64,000 bases of DNA. It comes from Halothiobacillus diazotrophicus. Its GTDB lineage: Bacteria > Pseudomonadota > Gammaproteobacteria > Halothiobacillales > Halothiobacillaceae. The notes below the pieces were generated by a model. That model saw only the letters and a list, made by a program, of their open reading frames with translations, searched no databases and was not told where the DNA came from. Position 1 is the first letter of the stretch; every line of letters starts with the position of its first letter. Positions 17,009 through 26,158 of this stretch are shown piece by piece. The stretch covers positions 1,426,001 to 1,490,000 of the forward strand of contig NZ_CP016027.1 in NCBI RefSeq assembly GCF_001663815.1, given 5' to 3'. The position numbers were made by a program, and so were the translations under genes.

Positions 17009-18292
17009 CTACAATTTCCAGTAATAGATACTGCCGTCATCACTGCCGCCCACCGCCGTTCTACCATCAGGAGTCAGTGCCATTGGCCAATTCATCAGCC
17101 GAGTGTCATATTGCCACAATTGTTGACCAGATCTAGCATCCAGCAAATAGAAGTTCCCCGGCGATTCGTCTTGATTGATACCGCCGCCCTCTTCATCCGG
17201 TTCGCCATCGGTCGCCGTGACCAGCGTTGCATCCCGATCCAGTGACACCCCCGGATTAACCCCGTACAGCAAGGAATGAGTCCAGCCCGGTTGCGGCGCC
17301 CATACTGGAAAATTGGCGATTTCCGATTGGGTTTGCACGACATCAACCCGATACAACACGCCGGTATCGCCCTTTTTGTCGCCGATAGGGCTCTGATTGG
17401 CGCCGACCACGATGACCAGTTGTTTTGCCGGCGTTTCGGTAATGGCGATGGCATAAGCGATATCGAGCGACGCCAAGTCCGGCTTGTAGACAAAAGCTGT
17501 CGTTGGCTGTACCGCCTGAAAGAACGCACAACTGCCGTCGTGCAGCGATGCGGCCGCATAAACGCCGTTCTCCGTGGCCACCACACGCATCACACCCTGG
17601 GCCTGGTCATAAGTCGCCACGGCACCGAATTTGCCGTCCGTCACTTCAATCTGTTGTACCAGGCCGGTATAGGGTTGAGTATTGTAGTTAATCGCGCCAA
17701 CCCACACCCGGTCGCCAGAAGCAGCCAACACGCCGCTGTAGCTGGAGAAATCCGTCGGCAAGCCGATGCTGTCGCTCTGTGACCAGGCCGACAACGCCAA
17801 ATCGGAACAGCCAACCGTATATTGGCAGGACTGCAATTCATGTTCGAAGTATTGGTAGAGCCGCAACTCATGCTCGAAATCGGCGAGCAGTAAATTACCG
17901 TCATGGGAAAATGTCAGCTGATTGACGCGCGACGGGAGTTGATTGTCCTGAAACAGGATGCGGCCATCCGTGGCATCGACGATATACAAAAATCCGGCGG
18001 TTTCGCCCGTCTCTCCGCCACACGCAGCAAAGCGCTTGTCGTCGCTGATAGCCACCCAGAACACGCCCTGCGTGGCGTCTGGGCCTGACACTGGGACACG
18101 CCATACCTCGGCGCCTGTGGCGTCATATCCATAAAAACAAAACTGCCCGGTACCAAATTCACTGGATGAACCGCCGACAGTCAACTGACCATCCGGACTG
18201 ACCGCGACGGAATTGATCTGCAGACTGCTTTGCGGCGTCGCCAGCCAGGTCGGCTCACCGAGAAAGATATCTTGAGGTGCTGTGGTCATCAT
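17009..18292 (-). CDS. Uncharacterised beta-propeller (WD40/PQQ-like) protein
   Basis: A 427-residue protein built of repeating beta-strand blades. Phrases typical of such repeats recur: VAVSPDGQLTVGGSSS, GFLYIVDATDGRILFQD, NFYLLDARSGQQLWQYD and a last blade ending GGSDDGSIYYWKL, suggesting about six to seven blades. There is no signal peptide or membrane span, so it is probably cytoplasmic, and no enzymatic motif is visible. An imperfect tandem duplication (YFEHELRLYQ then YFEHELQSCQ) lies near residue 150. The gene is translationally linked to the downstream MASE1 diguanylate cyclase (3-base gap). I cannot assign a ligand or function. Confidence 0.8.
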   Translation of the reverse strand: MMTTAPQDIFLGEPTWLATPQSSLQINSVAVSPDGQLTVGGSSSEFGTGQFCFYGYDATGAEVWRVPVSGPDATQGVFWVAISDDKRFAACGGETGETAGFLYIVDATDGRILFQDNQLPSRVNQLTFSHDGNLLLADFEHELRLYQYFEHELQSCQYTVGCSDLALSAWSQSDSIGLPTDFSSYSGVLAASGDRVWVGAINYNTQPYTGLVQQIEVTDGKFGAVATYDQAQGVMRVVATENGVYAAASLHDGSCAFFQAVQPTTAFVYKPDLASLDIAYAIAITETPAKQLVIVVGANQSPIGDKKGDTGVLYRVDVVQTQSEIANFPVWAPQPGWTHSLLYGVNPGVSLDRDATLVTATDGEPDEEGGGINQDESPGNFYLLDARSGQQLWQYDTRLMNWPMALTPDGRTAVGGSDDGSIYYWKL

Positions 18293-18705
18293 GAGGTTCC
18301 TGATTGTGGATGAGTGGCCATCGCCCTGCCGAGGCGGACTGACCCGTCCGATATCGTGTCTGACCGGGCATGCCGCTTCTATGTGGCGTTACTCATTATC
18401 TGTCAAAGGACCAATCCGTACATGCACAAGCTCATGACAGTGGCACAGAAATATCGATGTCGCGTACATCGGCGGGCCTTCGAGGTTCTGGGTTCGAAGT
18501 TTTAGATCCCTCATGAGAAGCGCACCGCGCGGTCCTGAACAGACTGCGCGCTATGGGGTCTGGGGAAGGGGCTTCTTTGGACGGGGACAGACTGAGAAAT
18601 CAAGCATCGGAGCGCCATTCGCAATGAAGTTCCGGCAAACACCTATTCAAGAACAACGGATTCCCCCCCCCTCGAACCCGATGCTCCCGAGCCAGAACCT
18701 TGGGC
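18293..18705. other. Intergenic region between the propeller gene and the chemoreceptor gene
   Basis: 413 bases between two minus-strand genes. No coding frame has support: the open frames are short and lack ribosome sites. It should contain the promoter of the propeller-cyclase pair at its left end and the 3' end of the chemoreceptor transcript at its right end. A C8 homopolymer near 18664 is the only striking local feature. No terminator hairpin with a T-run and no RNA gene was recognised. Confidence 0.5.
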
Positions 18706-20460
18706 TCAAACTGCCCCGCGCGCGGGGGTGACTGCCCCTTGAGACCGAGGTACCGCACGGCGCGTGCGTGTGGCCAACGCCGCGGAGCTCGACCGCTCCT
18801 CAACCATCGCATGAGACAGCCTTCTGCCAGGGAGGCGCTTGACGGTCTGGTTGCTCGAACCAAGGTTGTAGGCCGACACGATCCGCTTGAGATCATCAGA
18901 CAGTGCCTCGATTTCGATACCCAATGACGCATTGTCCCGACTCAGGCTCGCGGCCGTGTCGGTCTGACTACGAATCTCGGTGATGTTGCGATTCATTTCC
19001 TCGGCCACCATGCTCTGTTCTTCCGTGGCCGTGGCGATCTGCGCACTCATGTCACCGATGCGCTGCACCGCCGTATTGATATAGCCTAGCGCCTGCTCGG
19101 TCGCCGTCGCCCGTTCCTTGACGTTCTCCATCTGGCTGTGTCCCTGCTGGACCACGTCCACGGCCTCGACGATCCCGCTGCGCAACTGTTCGATCATGTC
19201 GCGGATTTCAATGGTCGAAGATTGGGTCTTGGCGGCCAGGGAACGCACCTCGTCGGCCACCACGGCGAACCCGCGCCCATGTTCGCCGGCACGCGCCGCC
19301 TCGATCGCCGCGTTCAACGCCAGCAGATTCGTCTGGTCGGCAATGCCGCTGATCAGTTTGACCACGTTCTCGATCGCATCGCCCTTGGTGCGCAGCGTGT
19401 CAATCACCATGGCAGTGCCATCCAGCCGCGCCGACAACTGGTTGATCGCTTCGTGCGTCCGCTGCAGTTCCTGTTGCCCTTCGGCCGTCTGCTTCTGGGC
19501 CTGCGCCACGGCCTCGGCGGTCTCTGCCGCGTTCCGCGCCACATCCTGCACGCTGGCGGTCATCTGATTCATTGCCGTCGCAGCCATCTCGGTTTGCCGC
19601 ATCTGATGCTCGAGCCCCTTGACCGACTGTTCACTGCTGCTCGATAGCTGCTCGGCCACCGACGACAGGGTCACCGAAGACTCCGTGAATTCGCCGATCA
19701 CCGTAATCAGTCGGGCTTGCAAGGATTTGGTGGACTCGGTAATCACCCCCACCTCGTTACGCCCAAGCACGTCGATTTTTTCACGCAATTCGCCAGCGGT
19801 GATTTTTTGCAGCCAGTGCGCCGTGCGATGAATCGGCGCGAACAGCGACCGGATGACCAAATACATGGGAATCGGCCACAAAACACCGAGCAAACCAATC
19901 ACGAAACGCATGGTGGACAGATGATCCGCCCCACGCAATAACAGCAGAAAATTGACGATCTGAAACAGCATCAGGCCCAACATGCCGATATTAATCAGCA
20001 TCAGCGCGGACAGATTCGTGATCTGTCGCTTGCGGGGCACGACGGCATCCGGAGTGTCGTTCAATTGGCGATAGAGACGCTCGGCAATCGCGATTTGTGC
20101 GTCCGTCGGTCGCGTACGTACCGACTGATAGCCAATGATCTCCTTGCCTTTGTAGATGGGGCTGACATAGGCATCCACCCAATAGAAGTCGCCGTTCTTG
20201 CAGCGATTCTTCACGAGGTTTCGCCAGGACTCCCCCCTTTTCAGGGTTTGCCACAAGTCCCCGAATGCGGCGGGCGGCATGTCGGGATGACGAACGGTAT
20301 TGTGATTCTTACCGATCAGTTCCTCTCGGGAATAACCGCTCACATTGATGAAGTTGTCGTTGACGTAGGTAATGATCCCCTTGAGATCCGTCGTCGAAAC
20401 CAGAAAATCATCATCGGAGAAGGTAACGCTATTTTGCGTAACTGGAAGATTTTTTTTCAC
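18706..20460 (-). CDS. Aer-like PAS chemoreceptor (methyl-accepting chemotaxis protein)
   Basis: A 584-residue protein. An N-terminal PAS domain (about 15-125) resembles the FAD-binding PAS of Aer ([25 protein letters not shown], then HPDMPP). Two membrane spans follow near 160-205 with almost no periplasmic loop, then a HAMP region (about 210-265) and a long methyl-accepting helical hairpin whose tip is [35 protein letters not shown]. It probably senses redox or energy state and controls CheA/CheW. No C-terminal CheR-docking pentapeptide is present. The start is GTG at 20460, with AGAGATGGA about 8 bases upstream. Confidence 0.93.
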   Translation of the reverse strand: MKKNLPVTQNSVTFSDDDFLVSTTDLKGIITYVNDNFINVSGYSREELIGKNHNTVRHPDMPPAAFGDLWQTLKRGESWRNLVKNRCKNGDFYWVDAYVSPIYKGKEIIGYQSVRTRPTDAQIAIAERLYRQLNDTPDAVVPRKRQITNLSALMLINIGMLGLMLFQIVNFLLLLRGADHLSTMRFVIGLLGVLWPIPMYLVIRSLFAPIHRTAHWLQKITAGELREKIDVLGRNEVGVITESTKSLQARLITVIGEFTESSVTLSSVAEQLSSSSEQSVKGLEHQMRQTEMAATAMNQMTASVQDVARNAAETAEAVAQAQKQTAEGQQELQRTHEAINQLSARLDGTAMVIDTLRTKGDAIENVVKLISGIADQTNLLALNAAIEAARAGEHGRGFAVVADEVRSLAAKTQSSTIEIRDMIEQLRSGIVEAVDVVQQGHSQMENVKERATATEQALGYINTAVQRIGDMSAQIATATEEQSMVAEEMNRNITEIRSQTDTAASLSRDNASLGIEIEALSDDLKRIVSAYNLGSSNQTVKRLPGRRLSHAMVEERSSSAALATRTRRAVPRSQGAVTPARGAV

Positions 20461-20951
20461 GAATCCATCTCTTTATTATGTAGTTATCGATCGAAGCACT
20501 GATCTTCAGACCAATCCAAAGGAAGATTCAGAACCCCACCCAAGACGTGTCATTTCGGCACCGGCCACCCCCAAGCATGTACCGGAGAGAAGCGTGCTCA
20601 TCCAATACGCGGGCGGCACGACTGACCAGGCCGGGGGAAAACACAGCAATATCCATACCATTACCGGGGATATTCTCGTTAAGGGGCGTATTTCCAGGTT
20701 TCGAGGCGGATTTGGCGCTATCGACGCACGGATTACGTGCAGTCCGTGACATTAACGCTCTGACAAAACGCGCTTTTTACGACAAGAACGGCAAGAAGGC
20801 CCGCCTTTACCAAGCCGATGGACGATGGTTGCAACGTGATCGGAATGGGTAGGAAGGACGCCGTCCACTCGGCATGACCAGGGCAAAGGAGAGATGGTGC
20901 ACCTTGGCGTGCAACTCAGGGCCGCACCGATCCGGCGAACAGGAATGCAGC
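20461..20951. other. Intergenic region between the chemoreceptor and a diguanylate cyclase
   Basis: 491 bases with no supported gene. Short open frames exist on both strands (for example 20528-20752 minus and 20547-20852 plus), but none has a recognisable protein or ribosome site. CACGGA and TCCGTG form an inverted repeat around 20730-20750. The left end should carry the chemoreceptor promoter. The region may hold a decayed gene, but I cannot identify one. Confidence 0.4.
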
Positions 20952-21929
20952 TCAGGCAGGGAGCAGATGCACGCAGTTCCGCCCCGAGTCCTTGGCACCA
21001 TACAGTGCCCGATCCGCCTGGATCAGCAGATCCCTGAACGAGGTACAGGTGGGCGAAAGGGTGGCCACCCCGATACTGAGCGTCACGGAAAGAACGGCAT
21101 TTTCGGCGGCGGAAATCGGTAGGGCTGCCACGGTAGCGCGCAATCGCTCCGCCAGACCCTGCGCGTTGGTGCCATCGGTTTCGGGCAGGATCAAGGCAAA
21201 TTCCTCACCGCCGATCCGCCCAACGATATCCACGTCGCTGCGAACGCTGCGCAGACAGGCATCCGCCACGGCACAGATCACCCGATCCCCGGTGGGATGC
21301 CCCCAGGTATCGTTCACCTGTTTGAACAGGTCGATATCCGCCACGAGCAAGGACAGCGGATGCGCCAAACGAAGGGCTCGCTGCACTTCGCTGACTCCGA
21401 CCTCCATGATCTGCCGTCGGTTGGCGATCCCAGTCAGCGGATCCGTTGTCGCCAGGGATTGCAGCATCAGATTCATCTTTTCGAGCAATGCGTTCTGGCG
21501 AACCAGCTTGCGATTGGCCGCAGACAGTTCAGCCTCGCGCCGCTTGCGGTCGTCGATATTGAACGTGACGCCGATGAAACGCTGCCCGGACGTTTCCAAA
21601 TGACGATCCATGATCTTGCCGTAGTTGGCAAACCAGACCCACCGACCATCCTTGGCTCGAATTCGGAACTCGCAGCGATACTGGGCGCTATCCCCGGCGA
21701 CGTGTGACTCGACGGCGCAGCGGATCACCGGGATATCATCCGGGTGGATCAGCTTGAACAATTCATCCATGTAGGCCCCGGACTCGTGTTCGCCGTAACC
21801 CAGTTCCGCGAATATCTTGGAAACCTTGCGGGTCACTTCCCCCGTAACAAGATTGTTTTCCCAGAGGTCGAGACCGGCTGCCTCCAGGGCCAGTTCCAAT
21901 CGTTCCTTGTTGATGTCGAAATCGTCCAT
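20952..21929 (-). CDS. PAS-GGDEF diguanylate cyclase
   Basis: A 325-residue cytoplasmic protein. A PAS/PAC domain covers about residues 1-130 (ENNLVTGEVTRKVSKIF, then YRCEFRIRAKDGRWVWF), a short helix follows, and a GGDEF domain spans about 160-322 with the catalytic GRIGGEEFALILPE. At the inhibition-site position the sequence is SDVD rather than RxxD, so product inhibition is probably missing. I used the ATG at 21929; a GTG three codons upstream is the alternative. It lies just downstream of the DUF917 gene on the same strand (20-base gap), possibly co-transcribed. Confidence 0.9.
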   Translation of the reverse strand: MDDFDINKERLELALEAAGLDLWENNLVTGEVTRKVSKIFAELGYGEHESGAYMDELFKLIHPDDIPVIRCAVESHVAGDSAQYRCEFRIRAKDGRWVWFANYGKIMDRHLETSGQRFIGVTFNIDDRKRREAELSAANRKLVRQNALLEKMNLMLQSLATTDPLTGIANRRQIMEVGVSEVQRALRLAHPLSLLVADIDLFKQVNDTWGHPTGDRVICAVADACLRSVRSDVDIVGRIGGEEFALILPETDGTNAQGLAERLRATVAALPISAAENAVLSVTLSIGVATLSPTCTSFRDLLIQADRALYGAKDSGRNCVHLLPA

Positions 21930-21949
21930 TCCACCCACTCAACCGCCAC

Positions 21950-23143
21950 TTAACCGGAATAAGGTAACGCGCCGGCAAAGCCGATCTTGCGCAACAATGT
22001 CGCGAAGGACGCAAGCACACCCGGGGCATAGGTGAAAGCGGGCACGGCAGCGACCTTGATGACACTGACCGCCAATCCCGTACTCCGCCCTGTCCTGAAG
22101 TCGAAGTATGTCGCCAGATCATCAGTGGCGTTGGAAAAACCACGCCCCGTACTTTCCGAGTAATAGCAGATGGAATCCGGAGCGATGACGCAGGGGTCAG
22201 TCTGCTCGCTCGAATACATGATCAGATTTTCGTTCAGGTTGTAGAGATAGACGGTGGCCGCGCTGTTAATCGGGTCCGGCGTGTTGTCGAGGCGAATGAT
22301 GCCCGCATCGAGTGACGAGGCATTGGTCGACTCGCTCACCTCGGTGATGTAGAAGTTGGTCGCGACCGGTGTGGCGACCCGTTCCGTCAGTTCCGCGATC
22401 CGATTCGCGACATCGACAGTCCTGCGAGGCACCGAGCCGGCGAGAAGGTATTCACCCAAGGCATGGGCCTGGGACAATGTCCCGAACAGATACCCCTCGC
22501 TCAGGGCATAGCCGTTGGTCGCATTGGAGGGCCAGAGTGCAATCCCAGAGAAGCTGCCGAAAGCCGCAGTGGCGACGATCCCCCCCGCCAGCGACTCCAC
22601 CTGGGCCGCGGTGGGCGCCCGCAGCACCGCGGATTGCGCCGCCTCTGGCGATCGGGCGTCGTCCGCCAGCGCACAGGGCGTCGCAGCCAATGCTCGGCAA
22701 CCGCTGTAGGTGGTCTGGGGCAATTCCGGTACGGCGCGGCCCGCCCCATCCCCATCCACCACCCAGGCGATCGAATTGGTGGACAGGGTTGCGGCGATCA
22801 AGGGAATGAGCGAATTGACGGGACCGACTTCGACAGGGACCACCGTGCCCAGCGCCATTCCGGTGGCCACCTCGAAGGTACAGACCGTATGCGCAATGGC
22901 ACGCTCCATGTCGGCCAGGGTCAGGGTGTCTGCCGCGTCCGGAGAGCCCATCAGGGCGAGGACGCAGGCATTGGTGGCACCGTCATAGGGTTGCACGACC
23001 ACCGAACCGGACCACCCCCGCTGTTCCAGTTCGTTCAGTACGCGGACGGCATCGGCATAGCTTCCCCCGCCACCGCTGCCAAGCACGGCGGCACCCGCCG
23101 CGATCTGCCGAAAGTCGTTCAGCCCATACTCAAGACCAGCCAT
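21950..23143 (-). CDS. DUF917 family protein (hydantoinase-associated type)
   Basis: A 397-residue protein of the DUF917 family. The N-terminal signature is LNDFRQIAAGAAVLGSGGGGSYADA, then VLALMGSPDAADT and GPVNSLIPLIAA. Members occur with hydantoinase/oxoprolinase genes, and some act on S-methyl-thiohydantoins; no such partner gene is present here. The start is the ATG at 23143, preceded by AAAGGAACGAGAC (AAGGA with good spacing); the frame is open further upstream without a ribosome site. The neighbour downstream is a PAS-GGDEF cyclase. Substrate and role are unknown. Confidence 0.8.
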   Translation of the reverse strand: MAGLEYGLNDFRQIAAGAAVLGSGGGGSYADAVRVLNELEQRGWSGSVVVQPYDGATNACVLALMGSPDAADTLTLADMERAIAHTVCTFEVATGMALGTVVPVEVGPVNSLIPLIAATLSTNSIAWVVDGDGAGRAVPELPQTTYSGCRALAATPCALADDARSPEAAQSAVLRAPTAAQVESLAGGIVATAAFGSFSGIALWPSNATNGYALSEGYLFGTLSQAHALGEYLLAGSVPRRTVDVANRIAELTERVATPVATNFYITEVSESTNASSLDAGIIRLDNTPDPINSAATVYLYNLNENLIMYSSEQTDPCVIAPDSICYYSESTGRGFSNATDDLATYFDFRTGRSTGLAVSVIKVAAVPAFTYAPGVLASFATLLRKIGFAGALPYSG

Positions 23144-23428
23144 GTCTCGTTCCTTTGGTGGGTCACCTGCAGCCAGGCAGGCACTCAATTCCGAGCCGAT
23201 AAGTGGGACAATATCCCACAAATCGACACATCCCCATGATTTTTACGTCGTTTTATCCATCGACAACAAAGAAGATTACCCTAAAGCCACCCGGGATAGC
23301 CAGCGGGAAATTGGATCATCGACGGTACCCCGGAGCCGACGCGAATCAGGGCGTTTTTATTCCATTTTTCGTGAATTCAAGGATCGAACACCCGCAAATC
23401 CGGCAGAACTCAACCACCGCATCGAAAG

Positions 23429-25963
23429 TCATTCGTGATCCCAGAGGATGTGCCGCGAATCCAGCGGGATTGACGCCAGGGGATGATTCGGCACGACCCG
23501 AACCGTGTAGTCGGCCACGGAGCGGTTCGTGGCCACATGCGCGGTGTAATGGAAGCCATTCACGGCGCCGGGCAGCGGCTCGGAGCGCACCAGCACATGT
23601 CTCTCCGGCGCGGTATCCGCTTCTACCGAGTTTGCAAACAACTGCACGCAGACATCGTCAACCTGCAGATCATCCAGGAATACCTGAACATCAACGTGCA
23701 ATACCCCCGCCTCTACGCCGAGATTGGCGCCCCCGATGCGCACCGCCGGCCAGTGCGCATCAATGCGGCGCGCCCAGTCCTGGAGTGCACGAGCCGCCTC
23801 ACCGCCACGCGCCAATCGGTTGCCCACGGCCCGTGCAGCGGGCAGGTAATAGGTTTCGACGTATTCCCGCAGCATCCGGTTCGTCGAATAGACTGGGGTG
23901 AGGTGCGCCATGCTCTCGCGCACGCGGGCGACCCAACGCTGCGGGATGCCCCGGGCGTCCCGCGCGTAAAAGTCGGGGATCACGGATTCCTCAAGCACCT
24001 GATAAAGCATCTCGGCTTCGTGTCGATCCCAGACCGGATCGGAATCGTGCTCCGCCCGATCGCCCAGCGCCCAGCCCACATCCGGGGTATAGGCCTCGGC
24101 CCACCAACCATCGAGCTCGGACAGATTCAGCCCCCCGTTGACCAGGACCTTCATGCCGCTCGTGCCGCTGGCCTCCCAGGGTCGACGCGGGGTATTGATC
24201 CAGACGTCGACGCCCTGCACCAGTTCGGCCGCAAGCGCCATGTCGTAATCCTCGATGAAGATGACGTGTCGGCTGAGCGCCTCGTTCTGCCGGATGAACT
24301 CGAACCACTGCCGGATCATGGCCTGCCCGGGGCCATCCTTGGGATGTGCCTTGCCCGCCAGCACCAGTTGCACGGGGCGATGGGGATCACTCAGCAGCCG
24401 AGCCAGTCGTTCTGGCTGTTCCAGCAGAAGATTGGGTCGCTTGTAGCCCGTGAAGCGTCGGGCAAACCCCAATGTCAGGGTATTGGGGTCGAGCAGATTG
24501 ACGGAAGCGGCCACCCGATCCTGCGGTTCGCCGCGGTTGGCGCGTTGCAGGGCAATGCGGGCCCGCAACGCGCCGATCAGGCCATGCCGCTGCTGGGCAC
24601 GGAAATTCCACAGGGTTTCGTCGTCGAGTACGGCGACCTTCTCCGCCACCGGCTTGATTTCGCCGCTCCATCGAGCCTTGCCACAGGCCCGCGTCCACAG
24701 GGCGTCGGCCGCCTGCGAATCCCAGGTTGGGGTATGCACGCCATTGGTGATGTGGCCGATGGGCACCTCGTCCAGCGGCCAACGGGGGAAAAGCGGGGCA
24801 AACAACGCCCGCGAGACGCTGCCATGCAGACGGGAAACGCCAAAGGCCGCCCCACTGGCCCGCAAGGCGAGATAGGCCATGTTCAATGGCGCGTCCGCCC
24901 CATCCGATACGCCGCGGCCAAGATCGAGCAGCGTGTCCAGATCGATCCCCCATTGCGTCGCATACGGTTCGAGATACTGCCGCGCCAACAGGGGATCGAA
25001 CCGGTCAAAGGCCGCGGGCACGGGGGTATGGGTCGTGAAGATGTTTCCGGCCCGTGTGGCGCGGAGCGCCGTGACAAAGTCTACGTCCAGTTGAGGCATC
25101 GCACGGGCGGCCCGCTCCAGCACCGCGAGAGCGGCATGCCCTTCGTTCAGGTGGCAGACGCGCACCGGGAGATCCAGCGCTTCCAGCAATCGCCAGCCAC
25201 CGATGCCCAGAATGATTTCCTGCGCCAGACGGGTTTCGTTGTCGCCACCGTACAATTCGCCGGTAATCCCGCGATCCCGGGGATTGTTCACCGGATGATT
25301 GGCATCGAGCAGATAGAGATGCGTCCGCCCGATCTGCACGTCCCAGCAACGCAGTTGCAGGCTGCGTCCGGGCAACTCCACCTGGATTCGCAGCCAGCTG
25401 CCGGAAGCATCGCGCAGGGGGAGAATCGGCAGCATCGCCGGATCGTTGAAGGGGAAATAGGCCAGCTGCTCGCCATTGCCGTTGATCGCCTGACGGAAAT
25501 AGCCCTGCTGATAGAGCAGGCCGATACCCACCATGGGCACCCCGAGATCGCTCGCGGTCTTGAGCACATCCCCGGCCAGAATCCCGAGACCACCGGAGTA
25601 GATCGGCAGCGACTCGCTGAGCCCGAACTCCATGCTGAAATAGGCTACGAGCCCCAGTTCCTCCCCGCGCTCGACGCGATCGAACCAGGTGGTTTCGGCA
25701 AGATTCTCGGCCCGATCCCGGATGATGCGCTGAAACTCGCTCATGAATGCTTCGTCCGCGGCCAAGGTATCCAACCGTTCACGCGAAACGCTCTGCATGA
25801 TGAGCCAGGGGTTGCCCGTGGCCTCCCAGAGATCCGGATCGATCAGCCGCCACAGCTCATCAGAAGCGTGGTTCCAGCTCCAACGCAGATCCAGTGCCAG
25901 AACCGACAGCGCCTCGAGCGGGGGGGGCAACTCCCGGGGTAAATACGGTTTCAGATCGATCAT
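23429..25963 (-). CDS. glgP: Alpha-glucan (glycogen/maltodextrin) phosphorylase
   Basis: An 844-residue GT35 phosphorylase of the long alpha-glucan type with an N-terminal DUF3417 segment (LDLRWSWNHASDELW). It releases glucose 1-phosphate from alpha-1,4-glucan. The pyridoxal-phosphate lysine is in GTSGMKVLVNGG; QGVDVWINTPRRPWEASG and GHITNGVHTPTW are family signatures. I chose the ATG at 25963 because AGGAGG lies 9 bases before it; upstream codons are open but unsupported. Pgm (11524-13167) would take its product to glucose 6-phosphate. A truncated repeat element lies about 70 bases upstream, possibly within its promoter region. Confidence 0.95.
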   Translation of the reverse strand: MIDLKPYLPRELPPPLEALSVLALDLRWSWNHASDELWRLIDPDLWEATGNPWLIMQSVSRERLDTLAADEAFMSEFQRIIRDRAENLAETTWFDRVERGEELGLVAYFSMEFGLSESLPIYSGGLGILAGDVLKTASDLGVPMVGIGLLYQQGYFRQAINGNGEQLAYFPFNDPAMLPILPLRDASGSWLRIQVELPGRSLQLRCWDVQIGRTHLYLLDANHPVNNPRDRGITGELYGGDNETRLAQEIILGIGGWRLLEALDLPVRVCHLNEGHAALAVLERAARAMPQLDVDFVTALRATRAGNIFTTHTPVPAAFDRFDPLLARQYLEPYATQWGIDLDTLLDLGRGVSDGADAPLNMAYLALRASGAAFGVSRLHGSVSRALFAPLFPRWPLDEVPIGHITNGVHTPTWDSQAADALWTRACGKARWSGEIKPVAEKVAVLDDETLWNFRAQQRHGLIGALRARIALQRANRGEPQDRVAASVNLLDPNTLTLGFARRFTGYKRPNLLLEQPERLARLLSDPHRPVQLVLAGKAHPKDGPGQAMIRQWFEFIRQNEALSRHVIFIEDYDMALAAELVQGVDVWINTPRRPWEASGTSGMKVLVNGGLNLSELDGWWAEAYTPDVGWALGDRAEHDSDPVWDRHEAEMLYQVLEESVIPDFYARDARGIPQRWVARVRESMAHLTPVYSTNRMLREYVETYYLPAARAVGNRLARGGEAARALQDWARRIDAHWPAVRIGGANLGVEAGVLHVDVQVFLDDLQVDDVCVQLFANSVEADTAPERHVLVRSEPLPGAVNGFHYTAHVATNRSVADYTVRVVPNHPLASIPLDSRHILWDHE

Positions 25964-26030
25964 GACAGATGCCCTCCTTCGGTACGGGACCGTGCGATTC
26001 GGCAAATCTGGAATTGTCGGGCCGGGTGCC

Positions 26031-26153
26031 CTAGGGCCTGTTCACACTAAATCCAAACCAGCGACGTAGGCCGTTTTTTCCCGGAACAAGGCGCATTGAG
26101 CGCGGTGTGCTTTATGCACACAAGCGAAATGCAACGCAGTTCCGGGGAAAAAC
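26031..26153. repeat. Truncated copy of a MITE-like repeat (copy 1)
   Basis: Starts CTAGGGCCTGTTCACACTAA, the same left end as the full copy at 62842. It continues nearly identically for about 55 bases to GTTTTTTCCCGGAAC. Its core (26088-26138) is then the reverse complement of the core of the other copy, apart from a 4-5 base indel and a few changes. It ends in GTTCCGGGGAAAAAC at 26139-26153. The right outer arm and right terminal repeat are missing. It lies between the starts/ends of glgP and the beta-CASP gene, 6 bases from the latter's stop codon. Confidence 0.85.
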
Positions 26154-26158
26154 CCGGG

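Noticed and set aside
20528-20752. Small minus-strand gene (74 codons) upstream of the chemoreceptor
   Set aside because: No ribosome site, no recognisable protein and an overlapping plus-strand frame of equal length; treated as non-coding.
23483-25942. 819-codon open frame antisense to glgP
   Set aside because: Composition-driven shadow rich in Arg, Gln, Gly and His; the sense strand is an intact phosphorylase.
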